Shown: positions 54,247 to 63,113, counted from the stretch's first letter. The stretch is 64,000 bases of DNA from Helicobacter winghamensis ATCC BAA-430 (GCF_028751035.1 NZ_CP063533.1:1240001-1304000); one strand, 5' to 3'. The notes: generated by a model not told the origin, from the letters alone. Numbers and translations: made by a program.

Positions 54247-55383
54247 TTAAAAAATTTTACGGCACATATAAAATAACCACGCACTACCAAATAAAACTCC
54301 GCTTAATACAAAACATAAAACTTCCCACCCAAAAGCATTATAAAAATAACTAGGCAAAGTCGTTCCACAAGTCCCCCCTGTGTAATAAAATGTCAAATAC
54401 AGCCCATTTGTAATACCTTTTTTATCCTTTTGCAAGCTATTCACAAAGCCCGAAAGAACGGAATGCACAATAAACATACCAATACAAATAACAAATACAG
54501 AAAAAAACATCCACCAAAAACCTGGAATCAGCATTAAAAGCGGTGCTATTCCAAAAATTACAAAACCAAAAATAATTGCATTTAATGCACCCTTAGAGAT
54601 TTTTACAATAAAGCTTGCAAGAAGTGCAGTAATAATTCCAATAACATAACCTGTATATAAAAATCCAATTTCAGCACTAGAAATATTTGGATAAACAGCT
54701 TTGATTTCAAAAGGCATTAAATTTAGTGCACCCTGAAAGCAAAATAATACCAAAAATGCACCCATATATAAAAGAGCATAGCGTTTATCCATCAGAAAAT
54801 CTAAAAATATTTTTGGTGTAATTTTTGAGCTATTAATCTTATCGCTTTGGGGAATACGAGAAGACATTAATGCGACACTTAAAGTTGTAACTCCCAAAAG
54901 CAGAAAAGTAACCTGCCAAGAAAATAAAGAAGTGGTTACTCCACTTCCAATGCGCGAAATAGCTCCACCAAAAACAGTAGATGCGACATAAATGCTAACA
55001 TATTTTTGAATATTTTTAGAGTCTAAGCGTGTAAGTATTGTAAGAGCTGCCGTTAAAGCCGCTGGAATCATTAAGGATTCTAAAATACGCAATAACAAAA
55101 AAGTGCTATAACTTTGACTTAAGCAAAGTAGGCATTGAAAGATTCCAATGCAAGTTAGTGCAAATGTCAAAATAAAGCGCGTATCAAACTTTTCTAGCAA
55201 ATATCCATATGCAATTGGTGAAAAAGCAAGCGCCAAAAGCGTAACAGTAGTAAAAAGTGTCACTTGAGAAATTGAGATTTCAAAAATCTCTACAAAAAGT
55301 GGATGAATAGGTTGAGTAATATAAATACTAGAAATTGTAACAATTGCGCTTAACATAACAACAAGCAGAGTGTAGTTTTTCAA
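54247..55383 (-). CDS. MFS transporter (Bcr/YnfM-like)
   Basis: A 378-residue major facilitator with about 12 membrane helices. The first cytosolic loop carries AYGYLLEKFDTRFIL, a variant of motif A, and a long central loop separates the two halves (about residues 180-200). Members of this branch export drugs or small metabolites. No specific substrate can be given. It is divergent from cdtA, with 145 bp between, and is followed closely by the dynamin pair. Confidence 0.9.
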   Translation of the reverse strand: MKNYTLLVVMLSAIVTISSIYITQPIHPLFVEIFEISISQVTLFTTVTLLALAFSPIAYGYLLEKFDTRFILTFALTCIGIFQCLLCLSQSYSTFLLLRILESLMIPAALTAALTILTRLDSKNIQKYVSIYVASTVFGGAISRIGSGVTTSLFSWQVTFLLLGVTTLSVALMSSRIPQSDKINSSKITPKIFLDFLMDKRYALLYMGAFLVLFCFQGALNLMPFEIKAVYPNISSAEIGFLYTGYVIGIITALLASFIVKISKGALNAIIFGFVIFGIAPLLMLIPGFWWMFFSVFVICIGMFIVHSVLSGFVNSLQKDKKGITNGLYLTFYYTGGTCGTTLPSYFYNAFGWEVLCFVLSGVLFGSAWLFYMCRKIF

Positions 55384-55412
55384 GCAGACAGTCCTTGAGT
55401 TTGCGATATACT

Positions 55413-55418
55413 ATTCTA
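55413..55418 (-). promoter_or_regulatory. -10 element for the MFS gene
   Basis: TAGAAT on the minus strand, 29 nt upstream of the start at 55383. Confidence 0.45.
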
Positions 55419-55450
55419 AGACAAAAAAATTAAAAATATTTTAAATTATC

Positions 55451-55471
55451 AAGTAAAAATTATTTTTACTT
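55451..55471. promoter_or_regulatory. Perfect 21-bp palindrome between MFS and cdtA
   Basis: Arms AAGTAAAAAT and ATTTTTACTT around a single central T. It lies 32 bp upstream of the MFS -10 box and 20 bp upstream of the cdt -10 candidate, a good place for an operator controlling either direction. The size and odd-length symmetry resemble Fur- or PerR-type boxes, but the sequence is not a clear match to either. Confidence 0.65.
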
Positions 55472-55491
55472 TTAATTAATTTATTTTTTTT

Positions 55492-55497
55492 TAAAAT
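55492..55497 (+). promoter_or_regulatory. -10 element for cdtABC
   Basis: TAAAAT, 31 nt upstream of the cdtA ATG, in very AT-rich DNA; GGAG precedes the start codon by 6 nt. Confidence 0.45.
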
Positions 55498-55528
55498 TCT
55501 GTTCTTAAGCTAAAACTTTGGAGTTATT

Positions 55529-56245
55529 ATGTGTAGAATTTTTATTTTCTTAATACCATTTTTATTTATTATGGGTTGTGCTTCTAAGAGTGATGAATTG
55601 GGGATTGGAAAATCTCCAATTCCTCCTGCTGATTCTAGAAAACAAGTTACATTGGTTCAAGGACCTAACTTATCAAAAAAACTGATGCGCCCAAATACAG
55701 ATAAAAATGACAACCACACTCCTACAGAACATACAGAGCTACTTTTGTTAGCTGGAAATGGAGGAGGCTTTAGAGAGAATGTTTCGGATTTATTATCTAT
55801 TATGAGTCCTGAGGGTGGTGTTTTGACTCTTTGGGCATTAAATGTTGGAAACTGGGTATGGGGGTATTCGCTTATTGATAGCCAAGATTTTGGTGGGGCT
55901 AGGATTTGGCGGATTTTTACTAAAGCTGATGGCAGCGCAGCGATACAAAATGCCAAAGAAGGCACTTGCTTAAGTGCATACAGGAATGGTGTAATTCATA
56001 ATTATTGCAATATGGAAGATCCTGCTCAGTTATGGAAATTTAATCTTTTTGATAATCAAGCTGTGCAAATCCAAAATGTAGCAACCAAACAATGTTTGCA
56101 AACGCCAAGCAATCAAGCTACAAGATTTTTTAGCATTTTTCTAACAGATTGTGTGCAAGGAGGCAGACTAAATAGTGATCAACAATGGTTTATTACTGCG
56201 CCCCCTCTTCAAGCTGGCGTTGTTTTTAGCACAGATGGAAGATAA
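55529..56245 (+). CDS. cdtA: Cytolethal distending toxin subunit A
   Basis: Ricin-type lectin subunit that, with CdtC, binds the host cell and delivers CdtB. The 238 residues begin with a lipoprotein signal (IFLIPFLFIMGCAS; lipidated Cys at about 16). An aromatic patch (WALNVGNWVWGY) lies near residue 110. A ricin-like beta-trefoil runs from about 85 to 220, with repeated QLWKFN and QWF motifs. It is the first gene of the toxin operon and starts 11 bp before cdtB. Only some Helicobacter species carry the locus. Confidence 0.95.
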   Translation: MCRIFIFLIPFLFIMGCASKSDELGIGKSPIPPADSRKQVTLVQGPNLSKKLMRPNTDKNDNHTPTEHTELLLLAGNGGGFRENVSDLLSIMSPEGGVLTLWALNVGNWVWGYSLIDSQDFGGARIWRIFTKADGSAAIQNAKEGTCLSAYRNGVIHNYCNMEDPAQLWKFNLFDNQAVQIQNVATKQCLQTPSNQATRFFSIFLTDCVQGGRLNSDQQWFITAPPLQAGVVFSTDGR

Positions 56246-56256
56246 GGAATGAAACA

Positions 56257-57081
56257 ATGAAAATTATTGCATTAATATTTTTAAGCTTTAGTCTGCTTTT
56301 TGGCAGAATTGAAGATTATATCGTTGGCACTTGGAATCTACAAGGTTCTTCTGCTAGCACAGAAAATAAGTGGAATGTCAGTGTTAGACAACTAATCACT
56401 GGAGACAATCCTGTAAATATCCTAATGGTGCAAGAAGCAGGCAGAGTGCCTGCCACTGCTAGACCCACAGGCAGGGTAATCCAGCCAGGTGGCACACCCA
56501 TTGAAGAATACACTTGGGACTTAGGCACGCGTTCAAGACCAAATTCCGTGTTTATCTACTATGCAAATATTGATGTGGGAGCTAGGAGAGTAAATCTAGC
56601 AATTGTGAGTGCCAGACAAGCCGATGAAGTGTTTGTAATCCGTCAAGATAGAATTGCTGCTGATGTTTCACGCCCTGCAATTGGAATTAGAATCGGTAAT
56701 GATGTGTTTTTTAATATCCACGCTTTAGCAAGTGGAGGTGGAGATGCGACAGCTTTAGTAACGGCAGTGCATGATACATTTATCACACGCCCAGAATTAA
56801 GCTGGATCATAGCCGGAGATTTTAACCGCGATCCTGCAAGCTTGCAATCTGGGCTTGATACAAGGATTACAAACCATATACGCATTGTTACACAAAATTC
56901 TGCCACACATTTCAGTAGAGGTGCCGCCAATAGGATTTTGGATTATGCGGTGGTGGGGAGAAGCTCTAGCGATAGAAGAGCATTGACTTTGCCTGCTATT
57001 ACTGCACTTTTAATGGCAGCAAGCGTGCGTTCGCATTTATCATCAGATCATTTTCCTGTCCGTTTTGGCAATTTCAAATAG
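56257..57081 (+). CDS. cdtB: Cytolethal distending toxin subunit B (DNase I-like)
   Basis: Catalytic subunit that enters the host nucleus and damages DNA, causing G2 arrest. The 274 residues have a signal peptide (about 1-16) and the endonuclease/exonuclease/phosphatase fold. Family catalytic residues are in place: Glu60 (LMVQEAG), His155 (FFNIHAL), Asp188 and Asn190 (IAGDFNRDP), Asp264 and His265 (SSDHFPV). All key positions are intact, so the toxin appears functional. Phosphatidylinositol phosphatase activity has also been proposed for the family. Confidence 0.97.
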   Translation: MKIIALIFLSFSLLFGRIEDYIVGTWNLQGSSASTENKWNVSVRQLITGDNPVNILMVQEAGRVPATARPTGRVIQPGGTPIEEYTWDLGTRSRPNSVFIYYANIDVGARRVNLAIVSARQADEVFVIRQDRIAADVSRPAIGIRIGNDVFFNIHALASGGGDATALVTAVHDTFITRPELSWIIAGDFNRDPASLQSGLDTRITNHIRIVTQNSATHFSRGAANRILDYAVVGRSSSDRRALTLPAITALLMAASVRSHLSSDHFPVRFGNFK

Positions 57082-57094
57082 TTAAAGGAATAGT

Positions 57095-57646
57095 ATGAAA
57101 AAAATATTAATAGTTTTAATGCTTGCACTTAATATCTATGCAGATGATCCAGAGTTGCCTGATTTTGTAGAATTTACAACGCCAGTTTCTATAAGAAGCG
57201 CATTTTCTGGAGATATTGTGGGATTTGGAAAAGATAGAAATTGGGTTATACGCGATATTCCATTGACTGAAGATATGCTTAAAAATGATCCTTTTAAGAA
57301 TTTTAATCTAGGCGCAGTGCAATTTGTGCAACTTGGCACACAAGATGTCTGTCTAGCCTTAGGTGAAGATGGATTATTTACGCGCAAGCCTTGTAATGCA
57401 GACTTAGATTCTAAAAAATATGAAACGCTTTATACCATTATCCCCACAACTACGCCTGCTGTGCAAATCCGCTCTTTTGTGCTGGATAAAAATGAGTGTA
57501 TGACTGTGTTTAACAATCCACAGCTTCCAAGAGGTAGAGGAATTGGAATCCGCCCTTGTGATGTGGATAGTCTCTTTTCTGTAGATTTGGATAATTTGTT
57601 TTTGCTTAATCCTCCTATTCGTGATGCAATGCTAATTAATCCTTGA
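57095..57646 (+). CDS. cdtC: Cytolethal distending toxin subunit C
   Basis: Second ricin-type binding subunit. The 183 residues start with a cleavable signal (MKKILIVLMLALNIYA). A lectin-like beta-trefoil follows, with NFNLGAVQFVQLGTQDVCLA and IRPCD segments and paired Cys residues. AAAGGA precedes its ATG. Its last 15 bp overlap the end of the convergent histidine kinase gene, with no room for a terminator between the operons. Confidence 0.95.
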   Translation: MKKILIVLMLALNIYADDPELPDFVEFTTPVSIRSAFSGDIVGFGKDRNWVIRDIPLTEDMLKNDPFKNFNLGAVQFVQLGTQDVCLALGEDGLFTRKPCNADLDSKKYETLYTIIPTTTPAVQIRSFVLDKNECMTVFNNPQLPRGRGIGIRPCDVDSLFSVDLDNLFLLNPPIRDAMLINP

Positions 57647-59011
57647 TAATTTTGTGTGCGACTTAACCAAAGCAAAGCGCACACAAAATTCACTGCCCTT
57701 GCCTAAATCGCTTTTTAAGCTTATGGTGGCATTATGAAGTTTTAAAGCAGATTTGACAATGGAGAGTCCAAGACCGCTACCGCCGATTTTTTTGCTACGG
57801 CTTTTATCCACACAAAAAAAGCGTTCAAACACTCTTTCTTGTAACTCTTTTGGAATTCCAATACCGCTATCTTTTATAGCAAGTTCCACAAATTCACCAC
57901 TTGTTTTTAGCTTGATTTTTACAAAACCTCCCTTGTGATTGTATTTAATCGCATTATCACAAAGATTAAACACTAAGTTTTCTAAAAGCTCATCAATGCC
58001 TAAAATATAGGCATCTTGCAAATCTAATTTAAGGGTAATGGAATGCTTATTTGCAAGTAATTCTAGCCTTGCATAAACCCTCTGGACTATCTCTTTAAGA
58101 TTTAGCATAGTAAGGGGAAGCGCCTGTGTTTCATCTAAAAATGAGATTTTTAAAATTTCATTAATCATTTCTAAAAGGCGTTTGGATTCTAAATGAATTT
58201 TATCCACAAAGTTTGGCAAGTCTTCTTGTACGACAAGCCCATTTTTAATCATTTCAGAGCTTACCATAATGGAAGTTAGAGGAGTTTTTAGCTCGTGAGT
58301 TACATTTGCGCTAAATTCCTTGCGTAAATTTTGCGCTTTTTTTAGCTCTGTAATATCACAAAGCGCAATGATCAAGCCCTTAAATTTGGATTTTTGTGAA
58401 AAAATGGGGGAAAACACCACTTCGCATTCTAAGTTGTTTGGATAATGGAAAGTAAAATTCTCCCTAATATCGCTCTTTAGCTTTTCTTTTTTGAAATCCC
58501 TAAGATATTGTAAAAGCAATCTTAAAAACTCCGCATTATCAAGTTCTAAAATATTATTAATGCGCTTAAGGTTAGAAAAATACTTCTTAGCACTTGTATT
58601 TTTGCTTAGAATCTTGCCTGTGCGATTGATGAAAATCAGCCCATCATTCATATTTTGCGTAAGAGATTGTAACTCTTGCTTCTTTTTCTTTAAATGCTTA
58701 AATTGAGTTTTTACGGCTTTGTTTTGGGATTTGATTTTTTCAATCAACGCTCCAAGTTCAGGATAAGGAAAGTTTTCTAGATTTTTAAAGTTGATTGTTT
58801 GAAGGGGTTTTAAAAGAATCATTGATAAAAATCGCGCTAGCAAAGCACTACACAACACAATAACGCAAAATTCTATGATAAGATAAGAAAATACCCAAAA
58901 AGGTGTTTGGCTTTGAAAAAAGGATTTCAACTTTAAGAGTAAAGGCACATTAAGAGTAAGCACTAGGCTAAAAATCGCGCTAAAGAGAATTAAAAAAAAC
59001 TTTTTTTGCAT
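57632..59011 (-). CDS. PhoR-like sensor histidine kinase
   Basis: A 459-residue membrane kinase. Two membrane helices lie in the first 70 residues with almost no periplasmic loop between them (a few residues), as in PhoR, which senses through the Pst transporter. A PAS-like domain (about 110-215) is followed by the H-box FSANVTHELKTPLTS near 230, an N-box NLVFNLCDNAIKYN, and G-boxes DSGIGIP and GGSGLGLSIVKS. The gene overlaps the regulator gene by TAATG. Position after pstB supports phosphate control. Confidence 0.92.
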   Translation of the reverse strand: MQKKFFLILFSAIFSLVLTLNVPLLLKLKSFFQSQTPFWVFSYLIIEFCVIVLCSALLARFLSMILLKPLQTINFKNLENFPYPELGALIEKIKSQNKAVKTQFKHLKKKKQELQSLTQNMNDGLIFINRTGKILSKNTSAKKYFSNLKRINNILELDNAEFLRLLLQYLRDFKKEKLKSDIRENFTFHYPNNLECEVVFSPIFSQKSKFKGLIIALCDITELKKAQNLRKEFSANVTHELKTPLTSIMVSSEMIKNGLVVQEDLPNFVDKIHLESKRLLEMINEILKISFLDETQALPLTMLNLKEIVQRVYARLELLANKHSITLKLDLQDAYILGIDELLENLVFNLCDNAIKYNHKGGFVKIKLKTSGEFVELAIKDSGIGIPKELQERVFERFFCVDKSRSKKIGGSGLGLSIVKSALKLHNATISLKSDLGKGSEFCVRFALVKSHTKLSRIN

Positions 59012-59676
59012 TAGGAATCTTTAGAAATTTTGTAGCCAATGCCACGAATTGTTTGAATGTATTTGCTAGCACTTCCAAGCTTTTTGCGCAAGGTTTTAAT
59101 ATGAATATCAATGGTGCGACTCTCTCCACTATAACTATACCCCCAAAGGATTTCTAAGAGCTCATCGCGACTAAAGGCACGATTTTGGTTTTTTAAAAGG
59201 AATCCTAAAAGTTCAAATTCCTTTAAAGTGAGCATGATAGGCTCACCACAAACTTTTACACTCCGCGTAGTATAAGAAAACTCTAAGATTCCATAACAAA
59301 TTGTATCAGATTCCTTATTGCGCCTTAAAATCGCTCGCACTCTTGCTAAAAACTCCATCACACTAAAGGGTTTTGTAATATAATCATCAGCCCCTAAATC
59401 TAGACCTTTAACTTTGTCAAACTCATTGTTTAGCGCAGTTAGCATTAACACAGGAATACCTTGTGTGGCAGGGTTTGTTTTAATGTTTTTTAAAATATCA
59501 AATCCGCTAGCATTTGGGAGCATTACATCAAGCACTAAGGCTTGTGGAGTCGTTGTTTTTAAGGCTTCTTTAAAGGTTTCTACTTCTAAAAAGCCTTGCG
59601 ATTGTATGTGTTGGCTCTTTAGCGCATAAAGCACAAGCTCTAAAATATTCGTATCATCTTCTAAAACAAAAACCAT
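59011..59676 (-). CDS. PhoB-like response regulator
   Basis: A 221-residue OmpR/PhoB-family regulator. The receiver domain (1-120) has the phosphoacceptor Asp in LVLDVMLPNASGFD near 51 and the switch Lys in ITKPF near 101. The winged-helix DNA-binding domain (about 125-221) has the recognition helix in SGESRTIDIHIKTLRKKLG. It lies 30 bp after pstB and directly before the kinase gene. C. jejuni has an equivalent PhosS/PhosR pair with a pst operon. Confidence 0.94.
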   Translation of the reverse strand: MVFVLEDDTNILELVLYALKSQHIQSQGFLEVETFKEALKTTTPQALVLDVMLPNASGFDILKNIKTNPATQGIPVLMLTALNNEFDKVKGLDLGADDYITKPFSVMEFLARVRAILRRNKESDTICYGILEFSYTTRSVKVCGEPIMLTLKEFELLGFLLKNQNRAFSRDELLEILWGYSYSGESRTIDIHIKTLRKKLGSASKYIQTIRGIGYKISKDS

Positions 59677-59706
59677 AAAAATCCTTCATAAAATAAAAAG
59701 GATATT

Positions 59707-60459
59707 TTAACCAAATCTCCCATTAACATAATCTTGTGTTTTTTTATCTTTTGGATTGTTAAAAATCTTGTTTGTGTCATCAAATTCAATCACTTCTCCA
59801 AGTAGGAAAAACGCAGTTTGGTCAGAGATTCTAGCGGCTTGTTGCATATTATGCGTAACAATAACAATGGTGTATTCTTTTTTAAGGCGTAAAATTAACT
59901 CTTCTATTTTAAGGGTAGAAATAGGATCAAGTGCGCTTGTGGGCTCGTCCATTAAAATCACTTCAGGATTTACCGCAAGTGTTCTTGCAATGCAAAGTCT
60001 TTGTTGCTGTCCGCCACTTAATCCAAGTGCGGATTTATCAAGCCTATCTTTTAAATCATCCCACAACGCCGCGTCTTTTAAAGAGGATTCCACAATTTCA
60101 TCAAGTTTTGATTTTTTCTTAATTCCGTGTGTTTTTGGTCCAAAGGTGATATTATCATAAATGCTCATAGGAAAGGGATTTGGCTTTTGAAACACCATTC
60201 CCACTTTCTTGCGCAAGACATTGACATCATAATCTTTATAAATGTTTTTGCCATCAAATAGAATTTTTCCCTTAATTTTGCAATCTTCTATTAAATCATT
60301 CATACGATTTAGACTTTTAATAAAAGTAGATTTTCCACAACCGCTAGGTCCTATAAATGCAGTAACCTTGCCCTTTTTAATATCCATATTAATATCTTTT
60401 AAGGCTAGAAACTCTCCATAATTCAAAGACATTTTTTTAATTTCAAAACAATTTTTCAT
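59707..60459 (-). CDS. pstB: Phosphate ABC transporter ATPase PstB
   Basis: Cytosolic ATPase of the high-affinity phosphate importer. Walker A is GPSGCGKST at residues 36-44. The signature [16 protein letters not shown] is near 148-163, Walker B ends [11 protein letters not shown], and the H-loop is in VTHNMQQA. The 250 residues are the usual length. It follows pstA by 8 bp. No phoU gene follows, unlike in E. coli. Confidence 0.97.
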   Translation of the reverse strand: MKNCFEIKKMSLNYGEFLALKDINMDIKKGKVTAFIGPSGCGKSTFIKSLNRMNDLIEDCKIKGKILFDGKNIYKDYDVNVLRKKVGMVFQKPNPFPMSIYDNITFGPKTHGIKKKSKLDEIVESSLKDAALWDDLKDRLDKSALGLSGGQQQRLCIARTLAVNPEVILMDEPTSALDPISTLKIEELILRLKKEYTIVIVTHNMQQAARISDQTAFFLLGEVIEFDDTNKIFNNPKDKKTQDYVNGRFG

Positions 60460-60467
60460 TTAGCTTC

Positions 60468-61295
60468 CTATAATTTTATAAATTTCTTTGCAATATAATT
60501 TGAACCAAGATTGATTAAAAAGACAATCACAATAAGAATCATTGCTGTGCTGTATGCTTCGTTAATATGCTGTCCTTCACTAGAGATTGCATACATATGC
60601 ACACTAAGCGTTCTCCCAGAATCCATTAATCCTGCAACCTTTGCCACACTCCCTGAAGTATAAAGCAAGGCAGCAGATTCTCCTACGATTCTACCAATAC
60701 TTAAAATCACACCGGCTAAAATTCCCGGAATTGCAGCAGGTAAGATGATAATAAAAATTGTGCGAAGTCTCCCTGCTCCTAGCGCAAAGCTTGCTTCCCT
60801 AAAGCTCATTGGCACAGACTTTAGGGCTTCTTCAGCACTTCTTAAGATTAAAGGTAAAATCATAACCGCTAGAGTTAATCCCCCGGCAATAAAGCTTGTT
60901 TTAAAGCCAAAGTAAATAACAAAGGCTAGATACCCAAACAAACCATACACAATACTTGGAATCCCCACTAATGTTTCAGAAGCGATTCTAACCATATTTA
61001 AAATTTTACTTTTCTTACTTCCATATTCACTAAGATAAATCGCCCCAAAAACCCCAAGTGGCATTGCCAAAATAAGCGCAAAAAGCACCATATTTAAGGT
61101 ATTAATAATTGCAGGTGTCATAGAGATGTTTTGACTATTGTATTCCCAAGCAAACATTTCTAAGTTTAAATGTGCGATTCCTTTAATAAAGATAAATCCA
61201 ATAAGCACAAAGAAAATTAAGAGCACACAAACCATAGAAACACGCATTAAATAGGATAAAGTTAGCGTTAGATTATCTGTTTTTACGCGTTTCAT
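60468..61295 (-). CDS. pstA: Phosphate ABC transporter permease PstA
   Basis: A 275-residue inner-membrane permease with about six helices. The cytosolic EAA-type loop reads REASFALGAGRLRTIFIIILP. It overlaps the pstC stop by ATGA. It pairs with PstC to form the channel. Confidence 0.95.
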   Translation of the reverse strand: MKRVKTDNLTLTLSYLMRVSMVCVLLIFFVLIGFIFIKGIAHLNLEMFAWEYNSQNISMTPAIINTLNMVLFALILAMPLGVFGAIYLSEYGSKKSKILNMVRIASETLVGIPSIVYGLFGYLAFVIYFGFKTSFIAGGLTLAVMILPLILRSAEEALKSVPMSFREASFALGAGRLRTIFIIILPAAIPGILAGVILSIGRIVGESAALLYTSGSVAKVAGLMDSGRTLSVHMYAISSEGQHINEAYSTAMILIVIVFLINLGSNYIAKKFIKL

Positions 61296-62134
61296 TTTGC
61301 CTCCTTTTTGAGCGCATTAAAGCAAGTGTTGATTAAAAGGATAAAGACAAATAGCACCACCGCATTAGCAATTAGCACTTCTCTGTGTAAATCTTGTGCA
61401 TATCCCATTTCAAGCACAATATTTGTTGTAAGAGTTCTTACGCCTTCTAAAACACTTGTTGGAATGAGTGCTTGATTTCCAGCAACCATAATCACCGCCA
61501 TTGCTTCACCAATTGCACGCCCAATACCTAAGATAATAGAAGCTAAGATTCCGCTTTTTGCTGCTGGAATGAGTGCAAAAAACACGCTTCGCTCTTTGCT
61601 AGCACCAAGCGCTAATGCACCTTCATAATAACTATCAGGCAAGGCGTCAATGGAAGCCTTTGAAACTAAAATAATAGTTGGTAAAATCATAATGCTTAAA
61701 ATGAGTGATGCTGCTAGCACACTTTTGCCGGGGATTCCATTAAAAGTTGTTGCGAGCAATGGGACGATTACAACAAGCCCAAAAAATCCATAAACAACAG
61801 ATGGGATCGCGCCTAAAAGTTCAATGGCAGGCAAAATATACTTTTGCTCCCTTTTGCTTGCAAAGCGTGAGAGATAAATTGCACTTAAAACCCCAAGTGG
61901 CACGCCTATAAAGATTGCAAGAGCGGTTACATAAATACTTCCTACAATCATAGGAAAGATTCCAAATATCTCTTCTATTGGATACCAATCCATTCCAAAA
62001 AGAAAATCAAAAAGCCCTATTTGGCTAATTGTTGGAATCGCATTTGCAAACAAAAAGAAACAAATCATTAAAACAGCAAAAATTGAGAGAAGGGCAGAAA
62101 GGGCAAAAATGCCCTTGAAAATTTTTTCTTGCAT
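61292..62134 (-). CDS. pstC: Phosphate ABC transporter permease PstC
   Basis: A 280-residue inner-membrane permease with six helices. The EAA-type loop is YEGALALGASKERSVFFALIP. It starts 27 bp after pstS and is coupled to pstA. The family assignment over PstA follows from order and the N-terminal region. Confidence 0.95.
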   Translation of the reverse strand: MQEKIFKGIFALSALLSIFAVLMICFFLFANAIPTISQIGLFDFLFGMDWYPIEEIFGIFPMIVGSIYVTALAIFIGVPLGVLSAIYLSRFASKREQKYILPAIELLGAIPSVVYGFFGLVVIVPLLATTFNGIPGKSVLAASLILSIMILPTIILVSKASIDALPDSYYEGALALGASKERSVFFALIPAAKSGILASIILGIGRAIGEAMAVIMVAGNQALIPTSVLEGVRTLTTNIVLEMGYAQDLHREVLIANAVVLFVFILLINTCFNALKKEAK

Positions 62135-62161
62135 AGTTAGCTTTCTTAGTTTAAGATTTTA

Positions 62162-62989
62162 TTATTTAGCGTCCTGCCACTTTGTGATTTCACCTAAAAA
62201 GATTTTCTTTACAGAATCTTTAGTAAGGTTTTCTACTTTATTGTCTTTATTTACAATAACAGCTAATCCATCAATGGCTAAAACAAGTGGAGTTATGCCT
62301 TTTTTTATCTCACTATCTTTAACTTCACGGCTTACCATTCCAATATCTGCAATCCCTTCAACGACACTATTTACACCTGTTGTAGAATCACTTTGTTGAA
62401 TTTCAAGGATGGCATTTGGATTAACTAACTTATAAGATTCCGCAAGTTTTTCCATTAATGGAGTTACAGAGCTTGAACCTGCAATAACAAGTTTTCCGCT
62501 TGGCTGTGTGCTTTTAAAGCTTTCTTTTGCAACTGCGATATAACCAGCTTTTTCAACGATTCCTTTTGCTTGTGTTGAAATGCTATATTTTAAGAAATCT
62601 TCAATAAGTGGATTTGTTGCTTTTGTAACTACATTAAAAGGGCGAGAGATTTTGTAACTTTTGTTATTGATATTTTCAACACTTGGTGCAACACCATCAA
62701 TTTTTAATGCCTTAATCGTATCGTTTAAAGAACCAAGAGAGATATAACCAATGGAATTTTTAGAGCCAGCAACAGTTGTAATCATAACCCCTGTTGAATT
62801 AGTAACTTCAGCCTTTTGTGTAGTCGCATCAACTTTTTTATCCTTAACTTTCTTTTGGATTTCAAAAATCTCTACAAATGCTCCACGCGTTCCAGAACCT
62901 TGCTCCCTAGAAATAGGATAGATATTTTCTGCTATCGCGCTTGTGCTAAGTAGCAATCCTGCCAATAAACCTAATGCATATTTTTTCAT
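62162..62989 (-). CDS. pstS: Phosphate-binding periplasmic protein PstS
   Basis: A 275-residue solute-binding protein with a signal peptide (MKKYALGLLAGLLLSTSAIA). The phosphate-binding segments SREQGSGTRGAFVEIF near the N-terminus and IAGSSSVTPLMEKLAE in the second half are evident. The two lobes appear in an order unlike E. coli PstS: the SGTR segment comes first and the SSSVTP segment later. This permuted order is rare; a rearranged gene or a family variant could explain it. It is the first gene of the pst operon, behind the Pho-box-like repeats. Confidence 0.9.
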   Translation of the reverse strand: MKKYALGLLAGLLLSTSAIAENIYPISREQGSGTRGAFVEIFEIQKKVKDKKVDATTQKAEVTNSTGVMITTVAGSKNSIGYISLGSLNDTIKALKIDGVAPSVENINNKSYKISRPFNVVTKATNPLIEDFLKYSISTQAKGIVEKAGYIAVAKESFKSTQPSGKLVIAGSSSVTPLMEKLAESYKLVNPNAILEIQQSDSTTGVNSVVEGIADIGMVSREVKDSEIKKGITPLVLAIDGLAVIVNKDNKVENLTKDSVKKIFLGEITKWQDAK

Positions 62990-63018
62990 ACGATTCTCCT
63001 AAAATTTAAAGATATGAA

Positions 63019-63072
63019 ATTATAAAGAAGTAATGTAAAGACAAAAAGTGCAAATTGTAAAATTTTTGTAAA
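63019..63072 (-). promoter_or_regulatory. Pho-box-like repeats and -10 element of the pst operon
   Basis: On the minus strand TTTACA occurs at 63067-63072, 63056-63061 and 63034-63039, i.e. at offsets 0, 11 and 33, an exact 11-bp period as in PhoB direct-repeat boxes. The -10 TATAAT is at 63019-63024, 30 nt before the pstS ATG. Binding by the PhoB-like regulator encoded in the operon is inferred. Confidence 0.65.
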
Positions 63073-63113
63073 GTTTCAATACGATCTAAAATATACTTGG
63101 ATTTCATAATTTT

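Noticed and set aside
56437..56453. Hairpin with arms GCAGGC/GCCTGC inside cdtB
   Set aside because: It lies in coding sequence in a locally GC-richer stretch, and a 6-bp stem alone is weak evidence for a regulatory role.
55529..57646. Mobile island carrying cdtABC
   Set aside because: The locus may have been acquired, but I see no integrase, insertion sequence, direct repeats or tRNA next to it, so no boundaries can be supported.
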